From the NCBI GenBank assembly GCA_045650705.1, contig JAZRRK010000041.1:1-36038 (forward strand): a stretch of 36,038 bases of DNA, given 5' to 3'. A model generated the notes under the pieces. That model saw only the letters and a list, made by a program, of their open reading frames with translations. It did not search any database and had not been told where the DNA came from. Both the position numbers and the translations under genes were made by a program. Positions 22,617-30,988 of this stretch are shown piece after piece; position 1 is the stretch's first letter; each line of letters begins with the position of its first letter. Source of the stretch: UMGS1781 sp045650705. GTDB taxonomy: Bacteria; Bacillota; Clostridia; TANB77; CAG-508.

Positions 22617-22644
22617 TTTAGTTTAAGCACAATCTTAAACTAAA
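22617..22644 (-). promoter_or_regulatory. Leader hairpin of rpsB mRNA
   Basis: TTTAGTTTAAG and CTTAAACTAAA (22634-22644 and 22617-22627 on the plus strand) form a perfect 11-bp stem with a 6-nt loop, between the rpsB promoter and start. A second AAGTGTTCTTAA stretch follows. It may be an S2 autoregulatory leader, as seen for other ribosomal proteins; I cannot match it to a known motif. Confidence 0.55.
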
Positions 22645-22672
22645 TTCTGCGTGCGTATTTTTCAACTTGTAA

Positions 22673-22701
22673 ATTATACCAAAAAATTCAAGCAAAGTCA
22701 A
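22673..22701 (-). promoter_or_regulatory. Promoter of rpsB-tsf
   Basis: On the minus strand, -35 TTGACT (22696-22701), a 17-nt spacer and -10 TATAAT (22673-22678). It is a near-consensus promoter, and its -35 and spacer lie inside the terminator hairpin of the ABC genes. Confidence 0.85.
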
Positions 22702-22714
22702 CACTTTGCTTGAA
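22681..22714 (-). terminator. Terminator of the ABC exporter operon
   Basis: TTCAAGCAAAGT and ACTTTGCTTGAA (22687-22698 and 22703-22714) form a perfect 12-bp stem with a 4-nt loop, followed on the minus strand by TTTTTT. It begins 15 nt after the stop at 22729. Confidence 0.9.
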
Positions 22715-22728
22715 AAAAGTTTCAATCT

Positions 22729-24624
22729 CTATTCTAATTCAAAAGCTCCTGTATATAATTGATAATATTTTCCTTTTTGTGCTATTAGCTCTTCATGATC
22801 TCCTCTTTCTATTATTCTTCCATGTTCTAATACTATTATTGCTTTTGAGTTTCTTACTGTTGATAATCTATGAGCTATTACGAGTACAGTTCTTCCTTCC
22901 ATTAATTTGTCCATACCTTCTTGAACTATTTTTTCTGTTCTTGTATCTATTGAGCTTGTTGCTTCATCTAAAATCATAACTGGTGGATCATTTATTGCTG
23001 CTCTAGCTATTGATAATAACTGCCTTTGTCCTTGCGATAAATTAGCTCCATTTGAAGTTAATTGTGTATCATATCCTTTTGGTAATCTCATTATAAAATC
23101 ATGTGCATTTGCTAGTTTTGCTGCATTTATTACTTCTTCATCTGTTGCTTTTTCTTTACCATATTTGATGTTTTCTTTTATTGTTCCAATAAATAAGTTT
23201 GTATCTTGTAAAACTATTCCTAATGACCTTCTTAAATCTGCTTTCTTAATTTTATTTATATTTATTCCATCATATCTTATTTTCCCATCTTCTATATCGT
23301 AGAATCTATTTATCAAGTTAGTTATAGTTGTTTTCCCTGCTCCTGTTGCTCCTACAAATGCAATTTTTTGACCTGGTTTTGCATATAGTGAAACATCATG
23401 TAATACTAATTTTTCTGGTTCATACCCGAAATCTACATTCGTTAACTCTATGTGTCCCTTTAATTCTACATATGTTAATGTTCCATCATGATGAGGATGT
23501 TTCCATGCCCACATTCCAGTATGGTCTTCTGTTTCTTGTATCTCACCATTTACTTTTTTAGCATTTACTAATGTTACATATCCTTCATCTATTTCTGGCT
23601 CATTATCTATAAGTTTAAATATTCTTTCTGCTCCTGCTAATGCCATTACAATTGAGTTTAATTGGTTTGATATTTGGTTAATTGGTTGATTAAAGCTTTT
23701 TGTTAATTGCAAAAATGAAGCTATTGCGCCTATTGAAAGTGCACTATTTCCATAAATTGATATCATTCCTCCTATAATTGCAACAAGTACATATTCTAGG
23801 TTTCCTAAGTTATTTAGTATAGGCATAAGTATTGCTGCATATTTGTTTGCTGTTCTTGAATCATCACATAATCTAGAATTTATTTCATCAAACTTTTTCT
23901 TTGCTTCTTCTTCGTAAGTAAATACTTTTACAACTTTTTGTCCGCTTATCATTTCTTCAATGTAGCCATTCATCTCACCTAATGTCTTTTGTTGGCTTGC
24001 AAAATATCTTCCACTTCTTCCTGCTATCTTTCCTGTTATTTTTAACATGAAAAATACAAATACAAGTATAAATATTGTTAATGGTATGCTAATACTTAAC
24101 ATCGCACAAAGTACTGCTCCTATTGTTATTATTGCTGATATAAGTTGTGGCAAACTTTGTGATATCATTTGAGATAAAGTATCAATATCGTTTGTGTAAT
24201 GACTCATTATATCTCCGTGTGTATGTGTATCAAAATATTTTATTGGAAAACTTTGCATCTTATCAAACATTTCATCTCTTATTTGTTTTAGTACACCTTG
24301 ACTTACAGTTGCCATAATTCTTCTATATGCATAAGTTGATATTACACCAACTAAGTATATTGTTCCCATCATACCTATTGCTTTTAAAAGTCCTGTGAAT
24401 ACTGGATTTGGTTCTAGCAATAGTGGTTCTATATAATCATCTATTAAAGTTTTAAGGAAAAGTGAACCTGCAACATTTGCTACTGAGCTTACAATAATTG
24501 CAATTACTACAAATATAAGTTGTTTTTTGTAATTACTTGTTATGCATTTTAATAGTCTTTTTGCTGTACCTTTGCTTATTTTCATTCCTTTAGGCACAGG
24601 TCTACTATTCTTTTTGTTTTGCAT
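22729..24624 (-). CDS. ABC exporter half-transporter with canonical ATPase site
   Basis: One half of a heterodimeric type IV ABC exporter in the membrane, 631 aa. Residues 1-340 form the six-helix transmembrane domain. The ATPase domain has Walker A GATGAGKT (425-432), signature LSQGQ (529-533), Walker B MILDEATSSID with catalytic Glu554, and switch His585 in VIAHRLSTV. An insert of about 25 residues between the two domains (MWAWKHPHHDG, 371-381) is usual in the LmrD/YheH/TM288 branch. Its start overlaps the partner's stop (TAATG). GGAGG lies 12 nt upstream, so translation is probably coupled. Substrate unknown; drugs, lipids or peptides are possible. Confidence 0.92.
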   Translation of the reverse strand: MQNKKNSRPVPKGMKISKGTAKRLLKCITSNYKKQLIFVVIAIIVSSVANVAGSLFLKTLIDDYIEPLLLEPNPVFTGLLKAIGMMGTIYLVGVISTYAYRRIMATVSQGVLKQIRDEMFDKMQSFPIKYFDTHTHGDIMSHYTNDIDTLSQMISQSLPQLISAIITIGAVLCAMLSISIPLTIFILVFVFFMLKITGKIAGRSGRYFASQQKTLGEMNGYIEEMISGQKVVKVFTYEEEAKKKFDEINSRLCDDSRTANKYAAILMPILNNLGNLEYVLVAIIGGMISIYGNSALSIGAIASFLQLTKSFNQPINQISNQLNSIVMALAGAERIFKLIDNEPEIDEGYVTLVNAKKVNGEIQETEDHTGMWAWKHPHHDGTLTYVELKGHIELTNVDFGYEPEKLVLHDVSLYAKPGQKIAFVGATGAGKTTITNLINRFYDIEDGKIRYDGININKIKKADLRRSLGIVLQDTNLFIGTIKENIKYGKEKATDEEVINAAKLANAHDFIMRLPKGYDTQLTSNGANLSQGQRQLLSIARAAINDPPVMILDEATSSIDTRTEKIVQEGMDKLMEGRTVLVIAHRLSTVRNSKAIIVLEHGRIIERGDHEELIAQKGKYYQLYTGAFELE

Positions 24625-26378
24625 TATTCTTCACTTCCTCCTTTCACTTGCGATTCATATACTTCTCTATAAATTTCGTTTGTTTCTAATAATTCTTCAT
24701 GCGTACCAAATCCATTTAATGTTCCATTATCTAAAACTATAATCTTATCTGCATCTTTAACAGAATCTACTCTTTGTGCAATTATTATTTTTGTTGTATT
24801 TGGTATTTCTTCTTTAAATGCTTTTCTAATTAAGCTATCTGTCTTCGTATCTACTGCACTTGTAGAATCATCTAATATTAATATTTTAGGCTTTTTAAGT
24901 AATGCTCTTGCAATACATAGTCTCTGTCTTTGCCCACCTGATACATTTGTTCCACCTTGCTCTATATGAGTATCATATTTATCTGGGAAACTTTGTATAA
25001 ATTCATCTGCTTGTGCTAGTTTACAAACTCTTACTAAATCTTCATCACTTGCATTTTTATCTCCCCAACGTAAATTTTCTTTTATGCTACCTGAGAACAA
25101 TACATTTTTCTGTAACACCATTGAAACTTCATTTCTAAGAGTTTCAATATCATATTTTTTAACATCTATTCCTCCTACTTTAACTATACCTTCTGTTGCA
25201 TCATATAACCTTGGAATTAAGTTTACTAAACTAGATTTTCCTGAACCTGTTCCACCTATTATTCCTATTGTTTCACCTGATTTTATTTCTAAATCTATGT
25301 TTTTTAGGCATTCCTTATCTTTTCTATTTACATAGCTAAATGAAACATTTTCAAAATTAATTGAACCATCTTTTACTTCTTTTATAGGTTTCTTCGGATT
25401 ATTTAAATTTGGTTTTTCATTTAATATTTCTGTTATTCTTTCTCCAGATGTTCTTGCCATTGTACTCATTATAACAAGCATTGCAAGTATCATTAAACTT
25501 GTTAATACTTGTATACCATATGTAATTAAGCTTGTAATTTCACCTGTTGTAAGCTCTGTCATATTTGTATTTACTATTATTTTTGCACCAAACCATGAAA
25601 TAAGTAATATTGCTGTATATATTGCAAATTGCATTGTTGGCATTGTTAATGCATTTATTTTTTCTGCTTTACTAAAATCTTCATAGATTTCTTCTGAAAT
25701 TTTTCCAAACTTTCTTTTTTCTTTTTCTTCTAATAAATATGATTTTACAACCCTTATACCAGAAACATTTTCTTCAACAACATTATTTAACTCATCATAT
25801 TTTTTAAATACTCTTTTAAAAATAGGATGTACAGTTCCCATAATAAAATATAGGGCTATTCCTACTATTGGTATTAATGCTAAAAATATTAAAGCTAAAG
25901 TTCTATTTACTGTAAACGCCATTATTAATGAAAATACTAGCATTAAAGGCGCTCTAACCGCAATTCTTGTAAGCATTTGGAATGCCATTTGTATATTAGA
26001 AACATCTGTTGTTAATCTTGTTATTAAACTAGAAGTTTCAAACTTATCTATATTTGCAAATGAAAAATTTTGTACTTTATAATATAAATCCTGTCTCAGA
26101 TTTTTAGCAAATCCTGCTGATGCTTTAGTTGCAGTTATTCCAGATAATATACCAAATATTAATGATAATATGGATGCTAATATTAATGAAACTCCTATTT
26201 TTAAAATTTCATTCATTTCACCACTATATATACCTTTATCAATTAAATCTGCCATTAATAATGGAATTATAACTTCCATTATAACTTCTAATGTAACTAA
26301 AAGAGGTGTAATAATAGCACTTCTTTTATACTCTCTTACTGACTTTCCTAAGGTTTTAAACATATTTATCATTATCAT
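24624..26378 (-). CDS. ABC exporter half-transporter with degenerate ATPase site
   Basis: The partner half, 584 aa. The transmembrane domain spans about 20-310. The ATPase domain has Walker A GGTGSGKS (375-382) and signature VSGGQ (479-483). Walker B is ILDDSTSAVD, where Asp504 replaces the catalytic Glu, and the switch His is Gln535 (IIAQRVDSV). These are the same two changes that mark the degenerate site in TM287-type exporters, so this pair should have one active and one regulatory ATP site. The first ATG (26378) is only 4 nt from GGAGG; ATG at 26372, 10 nt away, could be used. The pair is followed by a terminator, and the upstream gap has hairpins but no clear promoter. Confidence 0.92.
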   Translation of the reverse strand: MIMINMFKTLGKSVREYKRSAIITPLLVTLEVIMEVIIPLLMADLIDKGIYSGEMNEILKIGVSLILASILSLIFGILSGITATKASAGFAKNLRQDLYYKVQNFSFANIDKFETSSLITRLTTDVSNIQMAFQMLTRIAVRAPLMLVFSLIMAFTVNRTLALIFLALIPIVGIALYFIMGTVHPIFKRVFKKYDELNNVVEENVSGIRVVKSYLLEEKEKRKFGKISEEIYEDFSKAEKINALTMPTMQFAIYTAILLISWFGAKIIVNTNMTELTTGEITSLITYGIQVLTSLMILAMLVIMSTMARTSGERITEILNEKPNLNNPKKPIKEVKDGSINFENVSFSYVNRKDKECLKNIDLEIKSGETIGIIGGTGSGKSSLVNLIPRLYDATEGIVKVGGIDVKKYDIETLRNEVSMVLQKNVLFSGSIKENLRWGDKNASDEDLVRVCKLAQADEFIQSFPDKYDTHIEQGGTNVSGGQRQRLCIARALLKKPKILILDDSTSAVDTKTDSLIRKAFKEEIPNTTKIIIAQRVDSVKDADKIIVLDNGTLNGFGTHEELLETNEIYREVYESQVKGGSEE

Positions 26379-26416
26379 TTTGCCTCCTATAATATATTAT
26401 TCTGTAAAAGTAAGAA

Positions 26417-26516
26417 AAGCTGCTTCGCTATATGCACAGATTGCTTTGCAATCGCGCAGACTAATGTAGCTTAACCTTGTTGTATACGGAAAAATCTGGC
26501 GCTTTTTCCTATACAA
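26417..26516. other. Folded intergenic region upstream of the ABC operon
   Basis: Two inverted repeats side by side. The first closes with AAGCT (26417-26421) and AGCTT (26468-26472), with CTGC/GCAG just inside and the hairpin GATTGC-ttt-GCAATC (26439-26453). The second is TTGTATACGGAAAAA (26480-26494) with TTTTTCCTATACAA (26503-26516), 14 bp with one bulge. No ORF. It may be the 5' leader of the ABC genes or a repeat remnant. Confidence 0.6.
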
Positions 26517-26550
26517 TAAAAAATACTTAAATATTCCATTTAAGTATTTT
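26515..26550 (-). terminator. Terminator of the polysaccharide operon
   Basis: AAAATACTTAAAT (26520-26532) and ATTTAAGTATTTT (26538-26550) form a perfect 13-bp AT-rich stem, followed on the minus strand by further T residues and ATTG. It starts 80 nt after the stop at 26631. Confidence 0.75.
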
Positions 26551-26630
26551 ACTTCAAAACATGCTATTAGTCAATATTTCTAATATGTTTTTTATTTTTA
26601 ACTTATTTTAGATATGAAATTTAAATTCTT

Positions 26631-28010
26631 TCAATCTATTTTTATAGTTTGTTTAAGTGTTAAGTCTTGTGATATTACAATAATTTCAATTTCTTTATTA
26701 TATAATAGTTCTGTATCTAAAGTTATATAACACTCTGATTGATTATAACAAAAATCATATATTTGACCATCTACCATTAAATAAGCATATTTGAAACTTT
26801 CTTCTGGCAGATTTATCTTCGTTAAAGCAATATTGTTACTATGATTACTATTTATTTCAGCTCTAATATTATTTGTTTCAAAATCTAATATATTTCCTTC
26901 TTCTAGATTTTCAAAATTGTCATAATTTTCATTATACTGTTTATTCTTTATTGCACTACTAGAATAATAATTTTCTCCTATTGCATATTCTACAGTCTCA
27001 AATAAAACTATATCTGGTTTTGTTATATTATAATAATAATCAAAATTTATTGAATTTGTATAGTTATGTATTAAATATGCTTGCGAAAACTTATTACTAA
27101 CAAATTTTTCTTTGTTATTCATATAACTGCCTCTAAAAAACAACAATTTATAATTATTATTGCATTCTTCATTCTTTGTTTCTATATAATAAGAATGGTT
27201 ATCACTAATTTCCATATGGTTTTGATATTTATTTGTTATTGAATAATTCTTATTATTCAAATAATATTTTGGCACTTCTTCATATATTTCAAATTTAGAT
27301 ACAGGTAAAGTATCTTCAACCTCATATTGAATATTATATTCATTTATATCAAGATTTGAAATTTCAATACCATCATCTTGTAATTTTTTATAAATATTGT
27401 TAATTCCATAAAATGTACCTATATCATTCCAATGTCCCGCATCATACTTTTTATTGAAAACTTCCTCAGTATTAGATGCTTCCACTAAACATTCTGTGTT
27501 ATCTATATAGTTTACTCCTAGCTCATCAAACTTATTTTTTAAATATGTTATTCTATAATCTGTATAATTATACCCTGCTGGTAAGTACTCTCTATACACA
27601 CTAATTTTAGTAGGATTTATAATAAATAAAAAATAACTTCCTCTTTTTTCCGTATAATCTTGCATTTTTTTTACTAAACCAGCAAATGTATCTAAATAGT
27701 CATTATCTTTATTCTCTCCTGCTATCTTAAAAAACACATATTCTTCTTTTCCGTATGTATATGTCGGATGCACCATTCTATTAAAAAGCATATCATTTAT
27801 TTTTGTATACGAATTGATAATATCCTCCCTAAATCCAATTCTTTTTGATAAATAAGTTTCAAGAGAATCTATATCTTTTATTTCTGATGCTTCAGGTAAT
27901 TTACTATTATCTATTTCTGAAATTTGGTCAGGCTTAACATTTATAAAACATAGTGGCAATATAATCATTATAAAAAATACAATTACATAAATTACTCTAT
28001 ATATTTTCAT
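26631..28010 (-). CDS. AlgJ/AlgX-like SGNH polysaccharide O-acetylation protein
   Basis: An anchored extracellular protein (459 aa) of the type that works with AlgI-like membrane acyltransferases to O-acetylate an exported polysaccharide. One N-terminal membrane helix (MKIYRVIYVIVFFIMIILPL) is followed by an extracellular SGNH-like domain. The Asp-His motif YDAGHWND gives D190 and H193, and the candidate nucleophile Ser295 is in FFRGSYMNN. The order (Asp-His before Ser) fits the circularly permuted fold of AlgJ/AlgX. The last 100 residues have no clear family. It is the last gene of the locus, 21 nt after the AlgI-like gene, with AGGGAG before the ATG. Confidence 0.8.
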   Translation of the reverse strand: MKIYRVIYVIVFFIMIILPLCFINVKPDQISEIDNSKLPEASEIKDIDSLETYLSKRIGFREDIINSYTKINDMLFNRMVHPTYTYGKEEYVFFKIAGENKDNDYLDTFAGLVKKMQDYTEKRGSYFLFIINPTKISVYREYLPAGYNYTDYRITYLKNKFDELGVNYIDNTECLVEASNTEEVFNKKYDAGHWNDIGTFYGINNIYKKLQDDGIEISNLDINEYNIQYEVEDTLPVSKFEIYEEVPKYYLNNKNYSITNKYQNHMEISDNHSYYIETKNEECNNNYKLLFFRGSYMNNKEKFVSNKFSQAYLIHNYTNSINFDYYYNITKPDIVLFETVEYAIGENYYSSSAIKNKQYNENYDNFENLEEGNILDFETNNIRAEINSNHSNNIALTKINLPEESFKYAYLMVDGQIYDFCYNQSECYITLDTELLYNKEIEIIVISQDLTLKQTIKID

Positions 28011-28031
28011 AAAATTTTAAACTCCCTTCAC

Positions 28032-29408
28032 TTAAAATTGTGCATATAAAGATGGTGTATATGCATTGTTTATCATAAACATTATGGATATTATAAATAT
28101 CACTAGTGCAAATATTCCAGAAACTATCTCTTTTACATTTTCTTTTTGCTTGTCTGTTATTTTTCTTAATATAGGTAAAGATACTAAAATAGATACCACT
28201 AAGAAGAATATATAATATTTATTCAAAAAATATCTTATATCAAATTGGTAATTTACTCCTTGTATTCCTAACATACTCTTATAATACTGAATTGCTCCTC
28301 TTGTACTTCCTGCAGCAAATAATACCCAACCACCAAGTACTATTATATATGTAGATATTTGTTTTATAATCTTTGGAATCATTTTATACAATTTCTTATC
28401 TCTAATAATTCTCTCAAATATTATCCAGATACCATGGTAAACTCCCCAAAGTATAAAATTCCAACTAGCACCATGCCATAAACCTGTTAATAAAAAAACT
28501 ATAAATAGGTTTAAATATACATTTCCTCTACGATTTCCTCCTAGCGGAATATATACGTAATCTCTAAACCAACTTGATAAAGTTATATGCCATCTTCTCC
28601 AAAACTCAGATATAGATGCTGATGTATAAGGAAAATCAAAGTTCTCTGGTAAATTGATACTAAATAATCTTCCTAACCCCAAAGCAATATCCATATATCC
28701 AGAAAAATTAAGGTACAATTGGAAAGAATAACAAACAATTCCGAACCATGCAGCTAAAGCTGAAACATTAGAACTATATGTTAAGTTCCAAACTTCTCCC
28801 ATAATATTTGATAAAATTAATACCTTCCCTAGTCCAAAACATATTCTTCTTATACCTGCAGTTATATCCTCTAAATTTGGTTTTTTTAAGTTTGAAATAT
28901 TTTCCTGAAATTGTTCATATCTTACAATAGGTCCTGAAACTATTCTTGGGAAAAAGCTAACATATATTGCAAAATTAATAATATTTTTTTCAGCCTTAAT
29001 CTTATTTTTGTACACATCTACTATATATGAAATTGTTTGAAATATAAAAAATGATATTCCTAAAGGCAAAATTATATCTATTGCTTTTATATTTGTCGAA
29101 AATATATTATTTATATTTGTAAATATAAAATTGGTATATTTATAAAATAGCAATAATGCCACATTTATTAATATGCCAAGTGCTAATATAGTCTTTTTCT
29201 TGCTAAATTTATTAATAGCTAGTCCTATTAAATAGTTCACTATTATTGTACTCATTAAAATTGGTATAGTTTTAACTGATGATAACATATAAAATATTAA
29301 TGATATCATCATTAAACTATATTTTTTTACCTTTGCAGGAGAAAAGTAAAATGTTATAAATGTGATTGGAAAAAATATAAACAAAAATGTGCAACTTGAA
29401 AAACTCAT
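28032..29408 (-). CDS. MBOAT-family O-acyltransferase (AlgI-like)
   Basis: A multi-pass membrane acyltransferase that passes acyl groups, usually acetyl, across the membrane to an SGNH partner. The start is taken at the ATG at 29408 (MSFSSCTFLFIFFPITFITF), just after GAAGGGGG; the ATG at 29453 adds 15 hydrophilic residues, overlaps the LCP gene and lacks a ribosome binding site. The 458-aa product has about 10-11 membrane segments. MBOAT motifs are SEFWRRWHITLSSWFRDY (267-284) and LTGLWHGASWNF (308-318) with the conserved His312. It sits just before the AlgJ-like gene, the usual pairing. The acceptor polymer is presumed to be the one built by this locus; a DltB-type role is less likely, since no dlt genes are seen. 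Confidence 0.9.
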   Translation of the reverse strand: MSFSSCTFLFIFFPITFITFYFSPAKVKKYSLMMISLIFYMLSSVKTIPILMSTIIVNYLIGLAINKFSKKKTILALGILINVALLLFYKYTNFIFTNINNIFSTNIKAIDIILPLGISFFIFQTISYIVDVYKNKIKAEKNIINFAIYVSFFPRIVSGPIVRYEQFQENISNLKKPNLEDITAGIRRICFGLGKVLILSNIMGEVWNLTYSSNVSALAAWFGIVCYSFQLYLNFSGYMDIALGLGRLFSINLPENFDFPYTSASISEFWRRWHITLSSWFRDYVYIPLGGNRRGNVYLNLFIVFLLTGLWHGASWNFILWGVYHGIWIIFERIIRDKKLYKMIPKIIKQISTYIIVLGGWVLFAAGSTRGAIQYYKSMLGIQGVNYQFDIRYFLNKYYIFFLVVSILVSLPILRKITDKQKENVKEIVSGIFALVIFIISIMFMINNAYTPSLYAQF

Positions 29409-29436
29409 ATATCCCCCTTCATTACATTTGTAGCTA

Positions 29437-30882
29437 TTATTGTAATACTTCATTTATTTTTTCTGTTGCTTGTTCTACTGAGTCTGTATCTGGTATCATA
29501 ACATATAACTCTTGACTACCCATTGAATAAGTAGAACTATATGCGTCTGAACCAGTTAAAGAATTTGATTTTACTGTCCATGATGCCATACTATTTAATT
29601 GTTGTTTTACAATATCACTAATATCTTCTTGCTTCATATTAGTTTGGAAACAACCTTCCAATGAATCTAATATATTTGTATACTTTGTTAATATTGTTGT
29701 ACTACTTGTAACTTTATCTAATATTGCTGATATTACTTTTTGTTGATTCTTTACTCTTTGATTATCTCCTTCAGTAAAAGAATATCTCTCTCTACTAAAT
29801 GCTAATGCTTCTTCTCCATTCAAAGTATTATATCCCTTTGTAAATTTATATCCTTCATTTGTTGTAAAAGTGTAATCTGAATATACATCAATACCACCTA
29901 ATTCATCTACAAGTTTAATTACAGTTGTAAAGTTTACTCTTACATAATAATTTATTTCGATATCTAGCAAATCTTCTACTGTTTGAACAGTCTCATTAAT
30001 TCCATATATTCCAGAGTGTGTTAATTTATCTTTTGCCCCATAGCTATGTAATGTTACATAATAATCTCTTGGAATAGAAGTAAGCAATATTTCATTTGTC
30101 TCTAAATTAACTGTAGCTAAAATATTAGCATCACTTCTAGCAACATTACTAATATCTCCTGTTGTGTCTATACCACTTATATATATATTGAAACACTTGT
30201 TAGCTACATTATATTTTGAATTTCCAATATCTACTTTACGTATTATATGTGTTGCAGTATATATGATTTTTGTATTTTCTTTGAAAATTTCAATTTCTTC
30301 ACTTAACATATTGTATTGAGATAAGCTAATTATCATAGATTCTGCAGTTCCATCTATTAAAGCATTTCCAACATCTAATAAACTTTCTTTTTTAGTTAGA
30401 GTTATATCTACTTTGTTTTCAACTTCTTGTCTAACATCATCTTCTATTTGGAAGAAAATCATTTCCTTATCTTTCAAATCTGATATCTTATTATATTGGC
30501 TATCTTTTTGCACAATTACATAATATTCTTCTGTCTCAATAGCTTCATTAAACATACTATTTAAAAACTTAATAGTCGCATTTACATAGTTATTTGCATA
30601 AATATATACTGATGAAATAATAACTATAATTATTAAGCAAATTATATTTAATTTTAATGTTTTATGCTTTTTTATTAAACCTATTAATAAAAGAATTGTT
30701 ATTATTGCTTCCATAATAGTAAATATTGTTAAATATTTTCCTGGCAATAAATCTAAATTAAATATTGATGCACAGAAAATAGCCGTGATAATAACATAAA
30801 TTATTGCAACTATGTAGAAAAATATATTTGACTTTCCTTTATTTTTACTCTTTGATTCTTTCATTCTTTTTCCAGTACTCAT
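29437..30882 (-). CDS. LytR-CpsA-Psr family protein with a binding-protein-like insert
   Basis: LCP enzymes attach wall teichoic acid or capsule from undecaprenyl phosphate to peptidoglycan, outside the membrane. This 481-residue protein has three membrane helices at about 20-40, 50-71 and 78-100, then an extra domain at about 117-215 that looks like part of a solute-binding protein (YYVIVQKDSQYNKISDLKDK, ALIDGTAESMII), then the LCP catalytic domain. LCP motifs are SGIDTTGD (236-243), ARSDANILATVN (248-259), IPRDYYV (270-276) and SRERYSFTEGDNQR (363-376); R249, D251, R272, D273, R364, R366, D373 and R376 are the likely lipid-phosphate and metal residues. SD AGGAGG. It has its own promoter upstream and is probably the final ligase for this polysaccharide. 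Confidence 0.93.
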   Translation of the reverse strand: MSTGKRMKESKSKNKGKSNIFFYIVAIIYVIITAIFCASIFNLDLLPGKYLTIFTIMEAIITILLLIGLIKKHKTLKLNIICLIIIVIISSVYIYANNYVNATIKFLNSMFNEAIETEEYYVIVQKDSQYNKISDLKDKEMIFFQIEDDVRQEVENKVDITLTKKESLLDVGNALIDGTAESMIISLSQYNMLSEEIEIFKENTKIIYTATHIIRKVDIGNSKYNVANKCFNIYISGIDTTGDISNVARSDANILATVNLETNEILLTSIPRDYYVTLHSYGAKDKLTHSGIYGINETVQTVEDLLDIEINYYVRVNFTTVIKLVDELGGIDVYSDYTFTTNEGYKFTKGYNTLNGEEALAFSRERYSFTEGDNQRVKNQQKVISAILDKVTSSTTILTKYTNILDSLEGCFQTNMKQEDISDIVKQQLNSMASWTVKSNSLTGSDAYSSTYSMGSQELYVMIPDTDSVEQATEKINEVLQ

Positions 30883-30946
30883 TGTTTCCTCCTAGACTTT
30901 CAATATATTTATAGATTAAACTATATATCTATTTTTGATATTAAAC

Positions 30947-30975
30947 ATTATAAACTTTTACAGATAATTTTGCAA
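30947..30975 (-). promoter_or_regulatory. Internal promoter before the LCP gene
   Basis: On the minus strand, -35 TTGCAA (30970-30975), a 17-nt spacer and -10 TATAAT (30947-30952), in the 106-nt gap between the acyltransferase-3 and LCP genes. It would allow the LCP, AlgI-like and AlgJ-like genes to be expressed separately from the upstream genes. Confidence 0.7.
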
Positions 30976-30988
30976 GTTTCATCTTATT

